This document shows, one piece after another, positions 8,937-16,717 of a stretch of DNA of 58,248 bases (positions within the stretch are counted from its first letter, which is position 1; every line of letters starts with the position of its first letter). This DNA comes from Methylobacter sp. (GTDB taxonomy: Bacteria > Pseudomonadota > Gammaproteobacteria > Methylococcales > Methylomonadaceae). The notes beneath the pieces were generated by a model. That model was not told the DNA's origin and did not search any database. It was given only the letters and a program-made list of their open reading frames with translations. A program made the translations under genes and the position numbers. The stretch is from positions 1 through 58,248 of the forward strand of contig JALNYY010000011.1 of assembly GCA_023229605.1 (NCBI GenBank), read 5' to 3'.

Positions 8937-8965
8937 TTCACCACGAAGGCACGAAGAACACGAAG
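8937..8965. repeat. Dispersed CACGAAG-type repeat, copy 1
   Basis: A run of CACGAAG/CACGAAGA units begins 11 bases after the DUF934 stop. A related sequence occurs at 23429-23474, where it forms an inverted repeat, and a degenerate one at 45708-45732. All lie just outside gene ends. Confidence 0.5.
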
Positions 8966-9026
8966 CCATCGCCTATTCCCACGTAGCGAATCGCTGCCAT
9001 TAAGTTAAGGATTTTAGTGAGCGCTA

Positions 9027-9126
9027 GTTCCCAAGCTCCCGCTTGGGAATTCGGTGTGAAGCTCCAGCTTCCCGTCTCGCGAAGCTAGAGCTTCGTTTCT
9101 GGGTTCCCAAGCGGGAGCTTGGGAAC
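9027..9126. repeat. Compound hairpin repeat with perfect 23-bp inverted arms
   Basis: Positions 9027-9049 and 9104-9126 are exact reverse complements of 23 bp. Each arm is itself partly palindromic around CCCAAGC/GCTTGGG. Between them are two smaller palindromes built on GAAGCT/AGCTTC. The whole 100-base block can fold into nested stems and resembles the REP/BIME-like hairpin families common between proteobacterial genes. No open frame in it is credible. Confidence 0.75.
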
Positions 9127-9270
9127 CAGCGTAAATCCCTGCCGGAATGACGGCCTATCTCAGACACTTGCGTATAACGATAAGCGGCGAAGAAAATTTG
9201 CCGGTGGCACGGATTTATTCCCGTATGCTGCGCCGAGTACCGGAGCTTTCGGCGGGAACAGCCCGTAGGG

Positions 9271-9323
9271 GTGCGGCAGGGATGCCGCACGTTGACGAAG
9301 GGGCAGGAGCCCCTTTCGTCAAC
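9271..9323. repeat. Two adjacent hairpins in the 9-kb repeat region
   Basis: GTGCGGC (9271-9277) pairs with GCCGCAC (9284-9290). Immediately after, 9291-9304 pairs with 9309-9323 (core GACGAAGGGGC against GCCCCTTTCGTC) around a 4-base AGGA loop, with one bulged base. These continue the dense hairpin content of the gap 8927-9691. Confidence 0.6.
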
Positions 9324-9383
9324 CCTCGTCGAAAGCGAGGAACGGAGGAAATAAGCGGCAACCGGGTCGCCTTTTCTTTGGAT

Positions 9384-9685
9384 ACTTTCTTTTGGCGAAG
9401 CAAAAGAAAGTATCTCGCCCTCGGGTGCGAGAACCCGATTAAATCAATCGTCGCGGTAGCGACACATTGTTAATGTTGTTCTGGTTCCCCCGCTGGAAAT
9501 GTTGGGCTTCATTGCATTCAGCCCAACCTACAGAACTTTCTTTTGGCGAAGCAAAAGAAAGTATCTCGCTTTCGGGTGCGAGAACCCGATTAAATCAATC
9601 ATCGCGGTAGCGATACATTGTTAATGTTGTTAGGATATGCCGTTGAAAATATTGGGTTTCATTGCATTCAGTCCAACGTACCGAA
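9384..9685. repeat. Two tandem copies of a 151-bp repeat
   Basis: A unit starting ACTTTCTTTTGGCGAAGC at 9384 starts again at 9535, giving a period of 151 bases. The second copy diverges gradually toward 9685. Each unit opens with a hairpin (ACTTTCTTTT against AAAAGAAAGT) and carries GGGTGCGAGAACCCG and a shared segment ending near CATTGCATTCAG. No gene is seen in it. The second copy abuts the stop of the minus-strand gene at 9692. Confidence 0.8.
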
Positions 9686-9691
9686 CGCACA

Positions 9692-10561
9692 TCATTTTGT
9701 TGTATACCTATGATATCGATTTTCAAACGAGTCTATCCCTCCTTGTAGTTGATATAGAACCTCTCCTATGAATGAATCAAATTTGAACTGGTACTGACTC
9801 TTGGCTACATCTCCTTGTGCAAAAAGATCACTTCCATGGCCAAGCTCCACCTCGGTTGTAAGCGCAGATTGATAGTCTTTCTCAAATAAACGAATACGAA
9901 TAGTAGTTGTCTTTCCGAAGCGTTGCCGCAAAAAACGATTGAACTCGTCCACTCTGCCGAGGTTTGGAATGGTAACAGGAACTTGATCCCCCCAAATCGT
10001 ATCGTTTAAAACATCGCCCTTAAAGAAATCGAGTACCCCGTCCAGTTTAATCCCTTGTGAAAGAGCAATAAGCTTAACCTCACCCGGCTTGAATAAAAAC
10101 TCGCCAGGATTCGAGTTTTTTGTAATCTGACTTGCGAGAACAAAGCCACCCTGCAGCCCTGCATCCGTATGGATAGAACTTGACCGGGTCTTGACATTCA
10201 CTCTGGCCGCTGTCAGTAAAAAAGGTTCGGGCCAAATGCTTTGTAGCTCAAGATAGATAAATGCCACTTCATAAGTATCCTTGCAGCTTACAGTTTGTGA
10301 ATCACAAAATTTTTCTGATATTGGGTTGATTGGTATCAGGTAGATACTTCGTATGGCAAGCTTCTTGCCAATTCGCTCTTTGTCGAAAACACTAACTTGG
10401 TTATAAGTGTTAGTGCAAGTGCTTTGAGACGCACAGTTCTGTACAGGAGATTGCTTCTCTCTAGTCTGCCCAATCTGCGAAGGGGCGGCATTTGCATTTC
10501 CTACAAATAATGCGAGAAGAAATGCTGCATTCGTGAGTTTGAAGTAACTATTTTGCGCCAT
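9692..10561 (-). CDS. Hypothetical secreted protein with a QSP...TY motif
   Basis: The 289-aa product starts with a cleavable Sec signal peptide (residues 1-25, ending NANAA), so it is probably periplasmic or surface-exposed. Residues 32-53 carry a QSPV...TCTNTY motif resembling the C-terminal motif of the protein encoded just upstream (QSPIV...TITY). Two cysteine pairs, C43/C49 and near C84/C92, could form disulfides. The remainder is predicted mixed beta structure without a family I recognise. Its start overlaps the end of the upstream gene by 14 bases, making a tight two-gene operon. It lies beside the repeat-rich gap and looks accessory. Confidence 0.65.
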   Translation of the reverse strand: MAQNSYFKLTNAAFLLALFVGNANAAPSQIGQTREKQSPVQNCASQSTCTNTYNQVSVFDKERIGKKLAIRSIYLIPINPISEKFCDSQTVSCKDTYEVAFIYLELQSIWPEPFLLTAARVNVKTRSSSIHTDAGLQGGFVLASQITKNSNPGEFLFKPGEVKLIALSQGIKLDGVLDFFKGDVLNDTIWGDQVPVTIPNLGRVDEFNRFLRQRFGKTTTIRIRLFEKDYQSALTTEVELGHGSDLFAQGDVAKSQYQFKFDSFIGEVLYQLQGGIDSFENRYHRYTTK

Positions 10562-10832
10562 ATGTGATAGTTGATGTGCTGTTGGAGTTGTTCACGATCG
10601 GCGACTGATCGCCTTGGGTCTTGTTGAGATCAATAGTCTGGTTTGATGGCGCAACAACCGGAGAAAGTATTGAGGGCTGACTATGGTCATCTTGCGCTTT
10701 TCGCTGATCTCCACTAACCGCTACTTTTACTTTACCGCTAGATACTGCAAAGCTAAATTTGTCAAATTTAACTACTGCGATAACGACAAGCATGAATATA
10801 AGGACTGTTACTAAGAAAAACTTATTTTTCAT
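10548..10832 (-). CDS. Hypothetical small membrane-anchored protein
   Basis: This 94-aa product has one N-terminal membrane segment (about residues 5-21) and a polar tail that should face the periplasm. The tail ends with residues 71-92, KTQGDQSPIVNN...TITYG. As I recall, GDQSPxV-type segments followed by a T-x-T-x-TY end recur in small uncharacterised membrane proteins, but no function is established. It is the first gene of a two-gene operon with the secreted protein at 9692-10561, which carries a similar motif. I cannot assign a role. Confidence 0.55.
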   Translation of the reverse strand: MKNKFFLVTVLIFMLVVIAVVKFDKFSFAVSSGKVKVAVSGDQRKAQDDHSQPSILSPVVAPSNQTIDLNKTQGDQSPIVNNSNSTSTITYGAK

Positions 10833-10938
10833 GCTTACTCCAAAATATTTAACAAAAAAATATACAGTTCCTGCACCTTATCGCAAGTCAAAGCCTTTAC
10901 GACGAAAACCGTAATTTTACCCCAACAAATTCAACCCA

Positions 10939-10990
10939 TAAAAAAACCCGGATCCCAGCAAACATCTCTGCCTGCCAAAACCCGGGTTTT
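10939..10990 (-). terminator. Putative hairpin terminator of the envC-ctpA operon
   Basis: Reading toward decreasing coordinates, AAAACCCGGG (10990-10978 region) pairs with CCGGGTTTTTT (10951-10941 region) across an interior of roughly 28 bases. The second arm ends in a U tract. It begins 16 bases after the ctpA stop codon. The large loop makes it less typical, but the A/T flanks are as expected. Confidence 0.6.
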
Positions 10991-11006
10991 CGATTACCGC
11001 TATAAG

Positions 11007-12323
11007 CTAAAGCTTATTTTTTGAAATACTGATGCCTTTCAGCAAAGTCAGCGCCTGATACAAAGGATAATCTTTTTCCAAGGTTTCTTTCTCTTTCTCC
11101 TGCGCCTCTTCCTTACTCTCCTTGCCTTTGCCGTTTTGCAAATGATGCGACAGGTCGGCTTCCTTGACCGGTTTGAACTCGGATTTATCTAACTCCTCCA
11201 GCTTGACGCGGGGCAAAGCGATATCCGGCTCGATACCTTCGGCTTGGATGGAGCGCCCCGAAGGTGTGAAGTACCTAGCGGTGGTCAACTTGACTGCCGC
11301 GCCATTGCTGGTTGGCAATATAGTCTGCACCGAACCTTTGCCGAACGATTTTTCGCCCATGATCACAGCGCGTTTTTGATCCTGCAAGGCTCCGGCTACA
11401 ATCTCGGAAGCAGAGGCGGAACCGGCATTAATCAACACCACTATCGGCGCGCCGTCAATCAGGTCATCGGGAGCCGCATTAAAGCGCATTTCCGAATTTT
11501 CAATACGGCCCTCGGTGTAAACAATGAGACCGCTCTTTATAAATGCGTCGCTCACTTCAACGGCCGCATTCAGCACCCCGCCCGGATTGTTTCTTAAATC
11601 CAGCACCAAGCCTTTCAGATTGCCACCATTTTCTTTTTTCAGCGCAGCTAAAGCTTCTTTAAGGCTTTCCCCTGTCCCGGACTGAAAACTGCTGATGCGC
11701 ACATAGCCGTAACCTTTTTCCAGCATCCGGTTTTTTACGCTTTTAACTTTGATAATGTCCCGGGTTATGGTTATTTTTAAAGGCGTCTCCACCCCTTCAC
11801 GCACCACAGTGAGCAAAATCTTGCTGCCCGGCTCGCCACGCATAAGCTTGACCGCATCAGCCAAGGTCATGCCTTTTACCGGCTGATCGTCCAGCCTGAC
11901 AATCAAATCCCCTGTTTTAATGCCGGCTCTTTGGGCGGGGGTATCGTCAATAGGGGAAACCACTTTAACAAAGCCGTTTTCCATCGTAACTTCGATACCC
12001 AGACCGCCGAATTGCCCGGTTGTGCCTTCTTTTAATTCCTGATATTCCTCGGGGCCCAAATAAGCCGAATGAGGATCAAGCCCACTCAACATGCCGCGAA
12101 TGGCGTCTTCCAGTAATTTTTTGTCGGAAACGGGCTCCACATAATCCCTTTTAATTCGGCCGAAAATTTCCGTGAAGTTGCGCAATTCCTCATAGGGCAT
12201 AGTCTCTGTATCGGCTACAGGCGCTGCATTATCCCGCTCGGCAAAGACGCTGCCGCAGATACCCATAAAAACACCCAACATAATCCCTAAGGACAAAATG
12301 AAAATATTTTTCTTTTTTAACAT
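11007..12323 (-). CDS. ctpA: Carboxy-terminal processing protease, S41 family
   Basis: This periplasmic serine protease is 438 aa from the ATG at 12323. A GTG seven codons upstream (12344) is also possible, but AAGG sits better before the ATG. Domains in order: signal/anchor segment near residues 5-28, a PDZ domain centred on GGLGIEVT through GDLIVRLDD (about 105-165), then the S41 catalytic core. The Ser/Lys dyad lies in AGSASASE and EKSFGKGSVQT, 25 residues apart as expected. CTPs cleave C-terminal tails of periplasmic proteins, including murein hydrolases. The gene follows envC by 95-116 bases, a common pairing that links the protease to cell-wall turnover. Confidence 0.93.
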   Translation of the reverse strand: MLKKKNIFILSLGIMLGVFMGICGSVFAERDNAAPVADTETMPYEELRNFTEIFGRIKRDYVEPVSDKKLLEDAIRGMLSGLDPHSAYLGPEEYQELKEGTTGQFGGLGIEVTMENGFVKVVSPIDDTPAQRAGIKTGDLIVRLDDQPVKGMTLADAVKLMRGEPGSKILLTVVREGVETPLKITITRDIIKVKSVKNRMLEKGYGYVRISSFQSGTGESLKEALAALKKENGGNLKGLVLDLRNNPGGVLNAAVEVSDAFIKSGLIVYTEGRIENSEMRFNAAPDDLIDGAPIVVLINAGSASASEIVAGALQDQKRAVIMGEKSFGKGSVQTILPTSNGAAVKLTTARYFTPSGRSIQAEGIEPDIALPRVKLEELDKSEFKPVKEADLSHHLQNGKGKESKEEAQEKEKETLEKDYPLYQALTLLKGISISKNKL

Positions 12324-12439
12324 GTACCTTAAAACTCCAAACACTCGATTTCCTAAAACAGGGCCACTCTCGGCAACCGCTCCTGCGTTGCTCTACCTCC
12401 CGCATCCATGCAGTCGACAGTTAACTAATTTGATCCCGA

Positions 12440-13663
12440 TTATTTTCGGCACCACTCCAGCGGATCAACCGGCTTACCTTTATTGCGTATTCCAAAATAC
12501 AACCCGGAATGGCTACGCCCACCGCTTTGCCCAACGGAAGCAATGACTTCGCCAACATCCACCCACTCACCAACCTGCCGATATAAACTCTGATTAAACG
12601 CATAAAGGGTCATATAACCCTTACCGTGATCAATAATAATCAATAAGCCAAAACCGCGCAGCCAATCAGCAAACACCACTTTCCCGCTGGTAATCGCCCG
12701 TATCTCGGTGCCCTCGCCGGCATCAATTAGCACCCCATCCCAGATACTCTCAGTGCTCTCAGCACGCACACTGCCAAACTTATTGGTTAGCCGCCCTTTG
12801 ACGGGCCAAGGCAGTTGTCCCTTAAGTGAAGAAAAGTCGCCTTTAAGTTTAGAAAAATCATCCCTGGATTCAGGTAAATCTTTGACCGGCTTAGACGAAA
12901 CCTCAACAGCCTTGTGCAATTTTTCTGTTTTCTCGACCTCAAACGTAAGATCATTGGCCGATTTCTGCAACGAAGATACCAGATTTTTCAGCTTATTTTC
13001 ACTTTCTTTCAAATGAATTATTTGCTGTTCATTTGAAGAAAAGTCATTTTTTAATTGCGTCAGCAATTCAGTTCTTCGTTTTCTTGCTCCCTCTACGGCT
13101 GTTTGCTCTAGTTTCTTTTGCTCAAGATTCTTTTCTAAAAGCTCGGTTTCCTGCTGTTGCTGTTTACCCAACTGATCCAGATGTTTCATAGACTCCGAAA
13201 TACTGGCCAGCTTTGTCAGACGAGCCTTATTAAGATAATCGTAATATACCAGCATCCGGCTGGATAATGCGGGATCTTGCTGATTAAGCAGCAACTTCAA
13301 CTTTTCCTTTTTCCCCATTGCGTAGGCAGCCTTTATTTGACCGGCTAATTCTTTGTTTTGCTTAGCGACTTCATCCTGAAGACTCTGCATTTCCTGATGA
13401 ATATTACTCAGATTCTGGCGTTTTTGTTCGACCTGACCTTGTAATGCCTTTAATAAAGCGGCCGTCCTTCCATAAAGCTTCTCAACTTCACCCAACTGCG
13501 TATTTAAAGTATTTTTTTGCAGCTGAATATGCTGCATATTTTGACTGGCCGCTTTAATATCCGCTTGCACCTCATTGAGTGCATCGCTTTTTTCCGAGAC
13601 CTCCGCATTACCTTCCTGGACGAATACACTCAATAAAAAACAAAAAACCAGCTTCTTTATCAT
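12440..13663 (-). CDS. envC: Murein hydrolase activator EnvC (M23 family)
   Basis: The ORF can start at 13747, but the ATG at 13663 begins a proper signal peptide (MIKKLVFCFLLSVFVQEGNA), giving 407 aa. The ATG at 13693 is an alternative, and neither has a strong ribosome-binding site. Residues of the mature protein to about 260 form a long coiled coil rich in Q, K and E. The C-terminal 120 aa are a LytM/M23 domain (GRLTNKFG, DHGKGYMTLYAF, GRSHSGLYFGIR). EnvC activates AmiA/AmiB amidases at the septum and usually lacks a complete metal site. Here the HxxxD position is not seen, in keeping with a non-catalytic activator. Confidence 0.92.
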   Translation of the reverse strand: MIKKLVFCFLLSVFVQEGNAEVSEKSDALNEVQADIKAASQNMQHIQLQKNTLNTQLGEVEKLYGRTAALLKALQGQVEQKRQNLSNIHQEMQSLQDEVAKQNKELAGQIKAAYAMGKKEKLKLLLNQQDPALSSRMLVYYDYLNKARLTKLASISESMKHLDQLGKQQQQETELLEKNLEQKKLEQTAVEGARKRRTELLTQLKNDFSSNEQQIIHLKESENKLKNLVSSLQKSANDLTFEVEKTEKLHKAVEVSSKPVKDLPESRDDFSKLKGDFSSLKGQLPWPVKGRLTNKFGSVRAESTESIWDGVLIDAGEGTEIRAITSGKVVFADWLRGFGLLIIIDHGKGYMTLYAFNQSLYRQVGEWVDVGEVIASVGQSGGRSHSGLYFGIRNKGKPVDPLEWCRK

Positions 13664-14058
13664 CCACAAATTAAACAGACTTGAACGGAGCATCCGCCAT
13701 TGCAATAGCATTATATTCTTTGTCCATCGAGCAACCGAATCCATCAAGGATCAGCAATACTACAGGCTCTGGCCGATTCAACATCTTTATCCTTATCTCC
13801 CGATACTAAAAAAAATCCGCATCACTACATTCCCTACAAAACAAATCTCTTTGCGCTCCATTTTATTCTTCATTACCAAAAATGGTCGTAGTGATGTATT
13901 ATTTTGCCAGATTTACTGGTTTTTGTGTTTTGGCTTGCGCCAACTATGCAATCAAGTAGCCATTATATTAATACACGTTGACAACAGTTGTGTATAAATA
14001 ATTCTTCACGGGTTCTTTTTTAATCAAATTCAATAAACTAGAGACATTAAGCCAACCT
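13664..14058. other. Gene-free divergent region between envC and the ArsR-type regulator
   Basis: I see no credible gene in this 395-base AT-rich stretch. A plus-strand frame from 13575 to 13997 opens here but mostly overlaps envC antisense and has low-complexity composition. The right part carries the inverted repeat and TTGACA box described separately. The left part may be the envC promoter region or, if translation starts at 13747, its extended N-terminus. Confidence 0.5.
13967..13999 (+). promoter_or_regulatory. Candidate operator/promoter of the ArsR-rhodanese-secB-gpsA cluster
   Basis: ATTAATACAC (13967-13976) and GTGTATAAAT (13990-13999) are inverted 10-bp arms with a single mismatch and a 13-base spacer. 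A consensus -35 box TTGACA (13978-13983) lies inside the spacer, and ACAAC-A-GTTGT forms a smaller dyad. The site is 60 bases upstream of the regulator start. ArsR-family repressors typically bind such AT-rich dyads over their own promoter. Confidence 0.45.
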
Positions 14059-14373
14059 ATGGAAATTAAAGGCCAGCACGCAAATATAACCGATGCCGAT
14101 ATAGCCAAAGCGGCTCACTGCTTAAAGGCAATGTCACATCCATTGCGTTTAAAAATATTGTGCGTGCTGGGCAACGATTCAATCTGCGTACAGGAAATTG
14201 TCGATCAGGTCGGCACCAGCCAAAGCAATATTTCCCAACACCTGGCTATTCTCAAGGAAAAAAATATTCTCGGTTCCAAAAAGCAGGCCAACCGTGTTTA
14301 TTACTTTATTGACGATGCCCGTATGCTGTTGCTCATTAAAATGATGCAGGATGTCTTCTGCCCCAATCACTAA
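14059..14373 (+). CDS. ArsR-family winged-helix regulator with paired cysteines
   Basis: This 104-aa dimeric winged-helix repressor of the ArsR/SmtB family contains AMSHPLRLKILCVL (residues 24-37) and the recognition-helix block QVGTSQSNISQHLAILK (50-66). Instead of the metal motif CxC in the alpha-3 helix it has one cysteine near the second helix (C43, in DSICVQE) and one near the C-terminus (C101). This spacing resembles the dithiol pair of persulfide sensors such as SqrR/BigR. It stands directly before a rhodanese gene, which supports sulfur sensing, but that function is inferred. C21 and C35 are also present. Confidence 0.85.
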   Translation: MEIKGQHANITDADIAKAAHCLKAMSHPLRLKILCVLGNDSICVQEIVDQVGTSQSNISQHLAILKEKNILGSKKQANRVYYFIDDARMLLLIKMMQDVFCPNH

Positions 14374-14408
14374 ATTTTATCTTTTCAATTAACCTTACAA
14401 ATCTATCC

Positions 14409-14852
14409 ATGGACCGTTATCTAGAATTCGTTTTAAATCACTACATATTATCTCTCGCTCTGGCAGTAGTTACTTATTTGCTAATCCAGGAATTATTCGA
14501 TACCGCATTCAAAAAATTCGGCGCCGTTTCGCCTTTACTGGCTGTCGCTAAAATGAACGATAGCGATACAATGGTTATCGATGTACGCGAACCGGATGAA
14601 TTTCTTAAAGGCCATATTGAAAACGCTATCAACACCCCATTGAGCAACCTGCCTGCTCACCTGTCGAAACTGGAAGCACACAAAAACAAACCCGTCCTTA
14701 TCGCCTGCCAAAACAGCACACGCTCTGCATCGGCCGGCAAGATATTGACTAAAGCCGGATTCGAACAGGTTTTCGTTATTACCGGGGGCATGCAAGCCTG
14801 GGAAAACGACTACAAATTACCTATCAAATCAGCCGGCAAACACAAAAGCTGA
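14409..14852 (+). CDS. Membrane-anchored rhodanese-like sulfurtransferase
   Basis: This 147-aa protein has an N-terminal membrane helix (about residues 10-29) followed by a single rhodanese domain. DVREPDEF (58-65) and GHIENAIN (68-75) are family motifs, and the active-site loop ACQNSTRS contains the catalytic C100. The order matches the YibN family located before secB in enterobacteria, although grxC is missing between them here. The enzyme would move sulfane sulfur at the inner face of the membrane; the physiological acceptor is unknown. It lies 35 bases after the ArsR-type gene and is probably co-transcribed. Confidence 0.9.
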   Translation: MDRYLEFVLNHYILSLALAVVTYLLIQELFDTAFKKFGAVSPLLAVAKMNDSDTMVIDVREPDEFLKGHIENAINTPLSNLPAHLSKLEAHKNKPVLIACQNSTRSASAGKILTKAGFEQVFVITGGMQAWENDYKLPIKSAGKHKS

Positions 14853-14908
14853 AGCGGCACTCCGAAGCAGCCATCGCATTCATTAGCACCTAATCTTAGA
14901 AATTCACT

Positions 14909-15376
14909 ATGACTGAAGAAAACAACGCAGTAGAAAAACAATTTTCGATCCAGAAAATTTATATTAAAGACATGTCTTTTGAGACGCCCAACTCGCCCAA
15001 AGTATTCACCGAAAAATGGGAGCCTGCTGTCGAGTTTAATCTGGGCACCCATGTTTTGCCTTTAGAAAACTCAATGTACGAAGTGGCCCTCACAGTAACC
15101 ATCACCGTTAAAAACGGCGACGCGACGGCCTATCTTGTTGAAGTCAATCAGGCAGGGATTTTCTCTTTAGGCGGTTTCACCGATGCGGAAATGGGACCGA
15201 TGCTTGGCAGTTTTTGCCCCAACATCCTGTTTCCTTACGCAAGAGAAGCTATTTCCGATCTCGTCACAAAAGGCGGCTTTCCGCAAATGCTGTTAGCCCC
15301 GGTCAATTTCGACGCCTTATACTCGCAGCATCTACAACAAGCACAGCAAGTGCCGGGCTCAGACGCCATCAACTAA
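14909..15376 (+). CDS. secB: Protein-export chaperone SecB
   Basis: The 155-aa protein has the normal SecB length and its acidic opening. Family signatures visible are FSIQKIYIKDMSFETPNSP (about residues 12-30), the VEVNQAGIFSL stretch near 79 and the CPNILFPYAREAISDLVTKGGFP block near 104. SecB is a tetramer that keeps precursor proteins unfolded and passes them to SecA. Its neighbours, the rhodanese upstream and gpsA 32 bases downstream, match the classic gammaproteobacterial order. The start ATG at 14909 agrees with the family length. Confidence 0.97.
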   Translation: MTEENNAVEKQFSIQKIYIKDMSFETPNSPKVFTEKWEPAVEFNLGTHVLPLENSMYEVALTVTITVKNGDATAYLVEVNQAGIFSLGGFTDAEMGPMLGSFCPNILFPYAREAISDLVTKGGFPQMLLAPVNFDALYSQHLQQAQQVPGSDAIN

Positions 15377-15408
15377 CCTCCGACCTGAGCTTGTCGAAGG
15401 ATCGCTCG

Positions 15409-16407
15409 ATGAATAAAAAAATAGCCGTCCTGGGCGCAGGCTCATGGGGAACGACTTTGGCGATTCTGGCAGCCAGAAATGGTTGCCGGACGCTGTTATG
15501 GGGCCACAATCCTCAGCACATGGCATCGCTGGCACAAGATCGCGAAAACAAACGCTATTTACCCGGCCCGATTTTCCCTGAAAACCTGACCGTTACTTCC
15601 GATTTGGCGGAAGTCGCCGGTTTCTGTAGTCTGATGCTGGTTTCCGTACCCAGCCATGCATTTAAAGATACCCTGCTTAAACTCAAAACGCATTTATCCA
15701 AAGACGTACAAATAGCCTGGGCAACCAAAGGCTTTAATCCTGATAACGGCTCCTTGCTTCACGAAGTCGTAGCCGATATTTTTTCTGAGCAAACCCCGGC
15801 GGCCTTGCTCTCAGGCCCCAGTTTTGCGGCGGAAGTAGCGGCCGACCTGCCGACAGCCATAACTATCGCCTCACCCCAGCCGGATTTTGCGGGCCTTCTG
15901 GCCGACATCCTGCATACTGAACGTTTTCGAACTTACACCAACTCGGATCTGATTGGCGTAGAAGTCGGCGGCGCAGTAAAAAACGTCATGGCGATAGCCG
16001 CAGGCATTGCCGATGGACTCGGCTTCGGCGCCAACACCAGGGCGGCGCTGATTACCCGAGGGTTAAACGAAATTATCCGGCTCGGCGTCAAGCTTGGCGG
16101 CAAACAGGAAACCTTTATGGGCTTGGCGGGTCTCGGCGACCTTATTCTGACCTGCACCGACAACCAGTCCAGAAACCGGCGTTTCGGCTTAGCCTTGGGA
16201 CAGGGTAAAGATAGAATTGCGGCTGCACAGGAAATCGGCCAGGAAATCGAAGGCGTCTCAGCGGCAAAAGAAACCTTTTTGCTTGCTAAAAAATACGGCG
16301 TGGACATGCCTATTACGGAGCAAACCTACAAGGTTTTATATGAAGGCTTGGCTCCGCTAGAGGCCGTACAAAACCTGTTGGCTCGCGAACAAAAAGCCGA
16401 GTCGTAG
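15409..16407 (+). CDS. gpsA: Glycerol-3-phosphate dehydrogenase [NAD(P)+]
   Basis: From the ATG at 15409 the product is 332 aa. The frame is open back into secB, but the protein homology starts here with MNKKIAVLGAGSWGTTLA, the nucleotide-binding glycine motif. Other landmarks are LLSGPSFAAEV near 144, the catalytic-lysine region GGAVKNVMAIAAGIADGLGF near 189 and GLAGLGDLILTC near 244. GpsA reduces dihydroxyacetone phosphate to sn-glycerol-3-phosphate for phospholipids, feeding plsY in the same window. It is the last gene of the rhodanese-secB-gpsA cluster and borders the AT-rich accessory insertion. Confidence 0.97.
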   Translation: MNKKIAVLGAGSWGTTLAILAARNGCRTLLWGHNPQHMASLAQDRENKRYLPGPIFPENLTVTSDLAEVAGFCSLMLVSVPSHAFKDTLLKLKTHLSKDVQIAWATKGFNPDNGSLLHEVVADIFSEQTPAALLSGPSFAAEVAADLPTAITIASPQPDFAGLLADILHTERFRTYTNSDLIGVEVGGAVKNVMAIAAGIADGLGFGANTRAALITRGLNEIIRLGVKLGGKQETFMGLAGLGDLILTCTDNQSRNRRFGLALGQGKDRIAAAQEIGQEIEGVSAAKETFLLAKKYGVDMPITEQTYKVLYEGLAPLEAVQNLLAREQKAES

Positions 16408-16412
16408 GGGCA

Positions 16413-16717
16413 TTGTATTGCAACCAGATTATTTTCGCCCAACAGGTTAAATCATTGATGTTGAAGCTTCAAGGTCAGCCAATTCAACGACAGCTTCGCC
16501 TGTCAGCAATTACCCAAGCGCAGCACCATTTCAACGAAATCACTGTCTTTGCTAATGATGACAACATCTATCGGAAACAAGGCGCAATTTTCAGGTTGAC
16601 CAAAGACTAACACTTGATATTCTTGAACAGAAAGCAGTCAATTATGTTCCGCCCATACCACAAGCTTTGATGCCACAAGGAAAGGCGCTCATCATTGATT
16701 TTGTTGCTACTTTATAG
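16413..16717 (+). pseudogene. Possible decayed gene between gpsA and the phosphoesterase
   Basis: Two overlapping plus-strand frames look protein-like. The first, from 16413 to 16610, ends FANDDNIYRKQGAIF and stops. A second frame, open from about 16566 to the TAG at 16715-16717, reads LDILEQKAVNYVPPIPQALM and ends in IIDFVATL, a plausible C-terminus with no start of its own. Together they suggest a short gene broken by a frameshift. The 3' end overlaps the convergent phosphoesterase stop by 11 bases. I do not recognise the family, and chance open frames remain possible. Nothing else is seen in 16408-16706. Confidence 0.3.

Noticed and set aside
9147..9473. 108-codon frame in the 9-kb repeat region
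   Set aside because: It is made entirely of hairpin and tandem-repeat DNA, which often stays open by chance.
9384..9685. CRISPR array
   Set aside because: There are only two long adjacent copies with no spacers, and no cas genes in the window.
13575..13997. 140-codon plus-strand frame across the envC start
   Set aside because: Half is antisense to envC and the rest is AT-rich sequence holding the regulator's promoter dyad; no motif seen.
15214..15408. Upstream extension of gpsA into secB
   Set aside because: The frame is open but the nucleotide-binding fold begins at the ATG at 15409, giving the normal family length.
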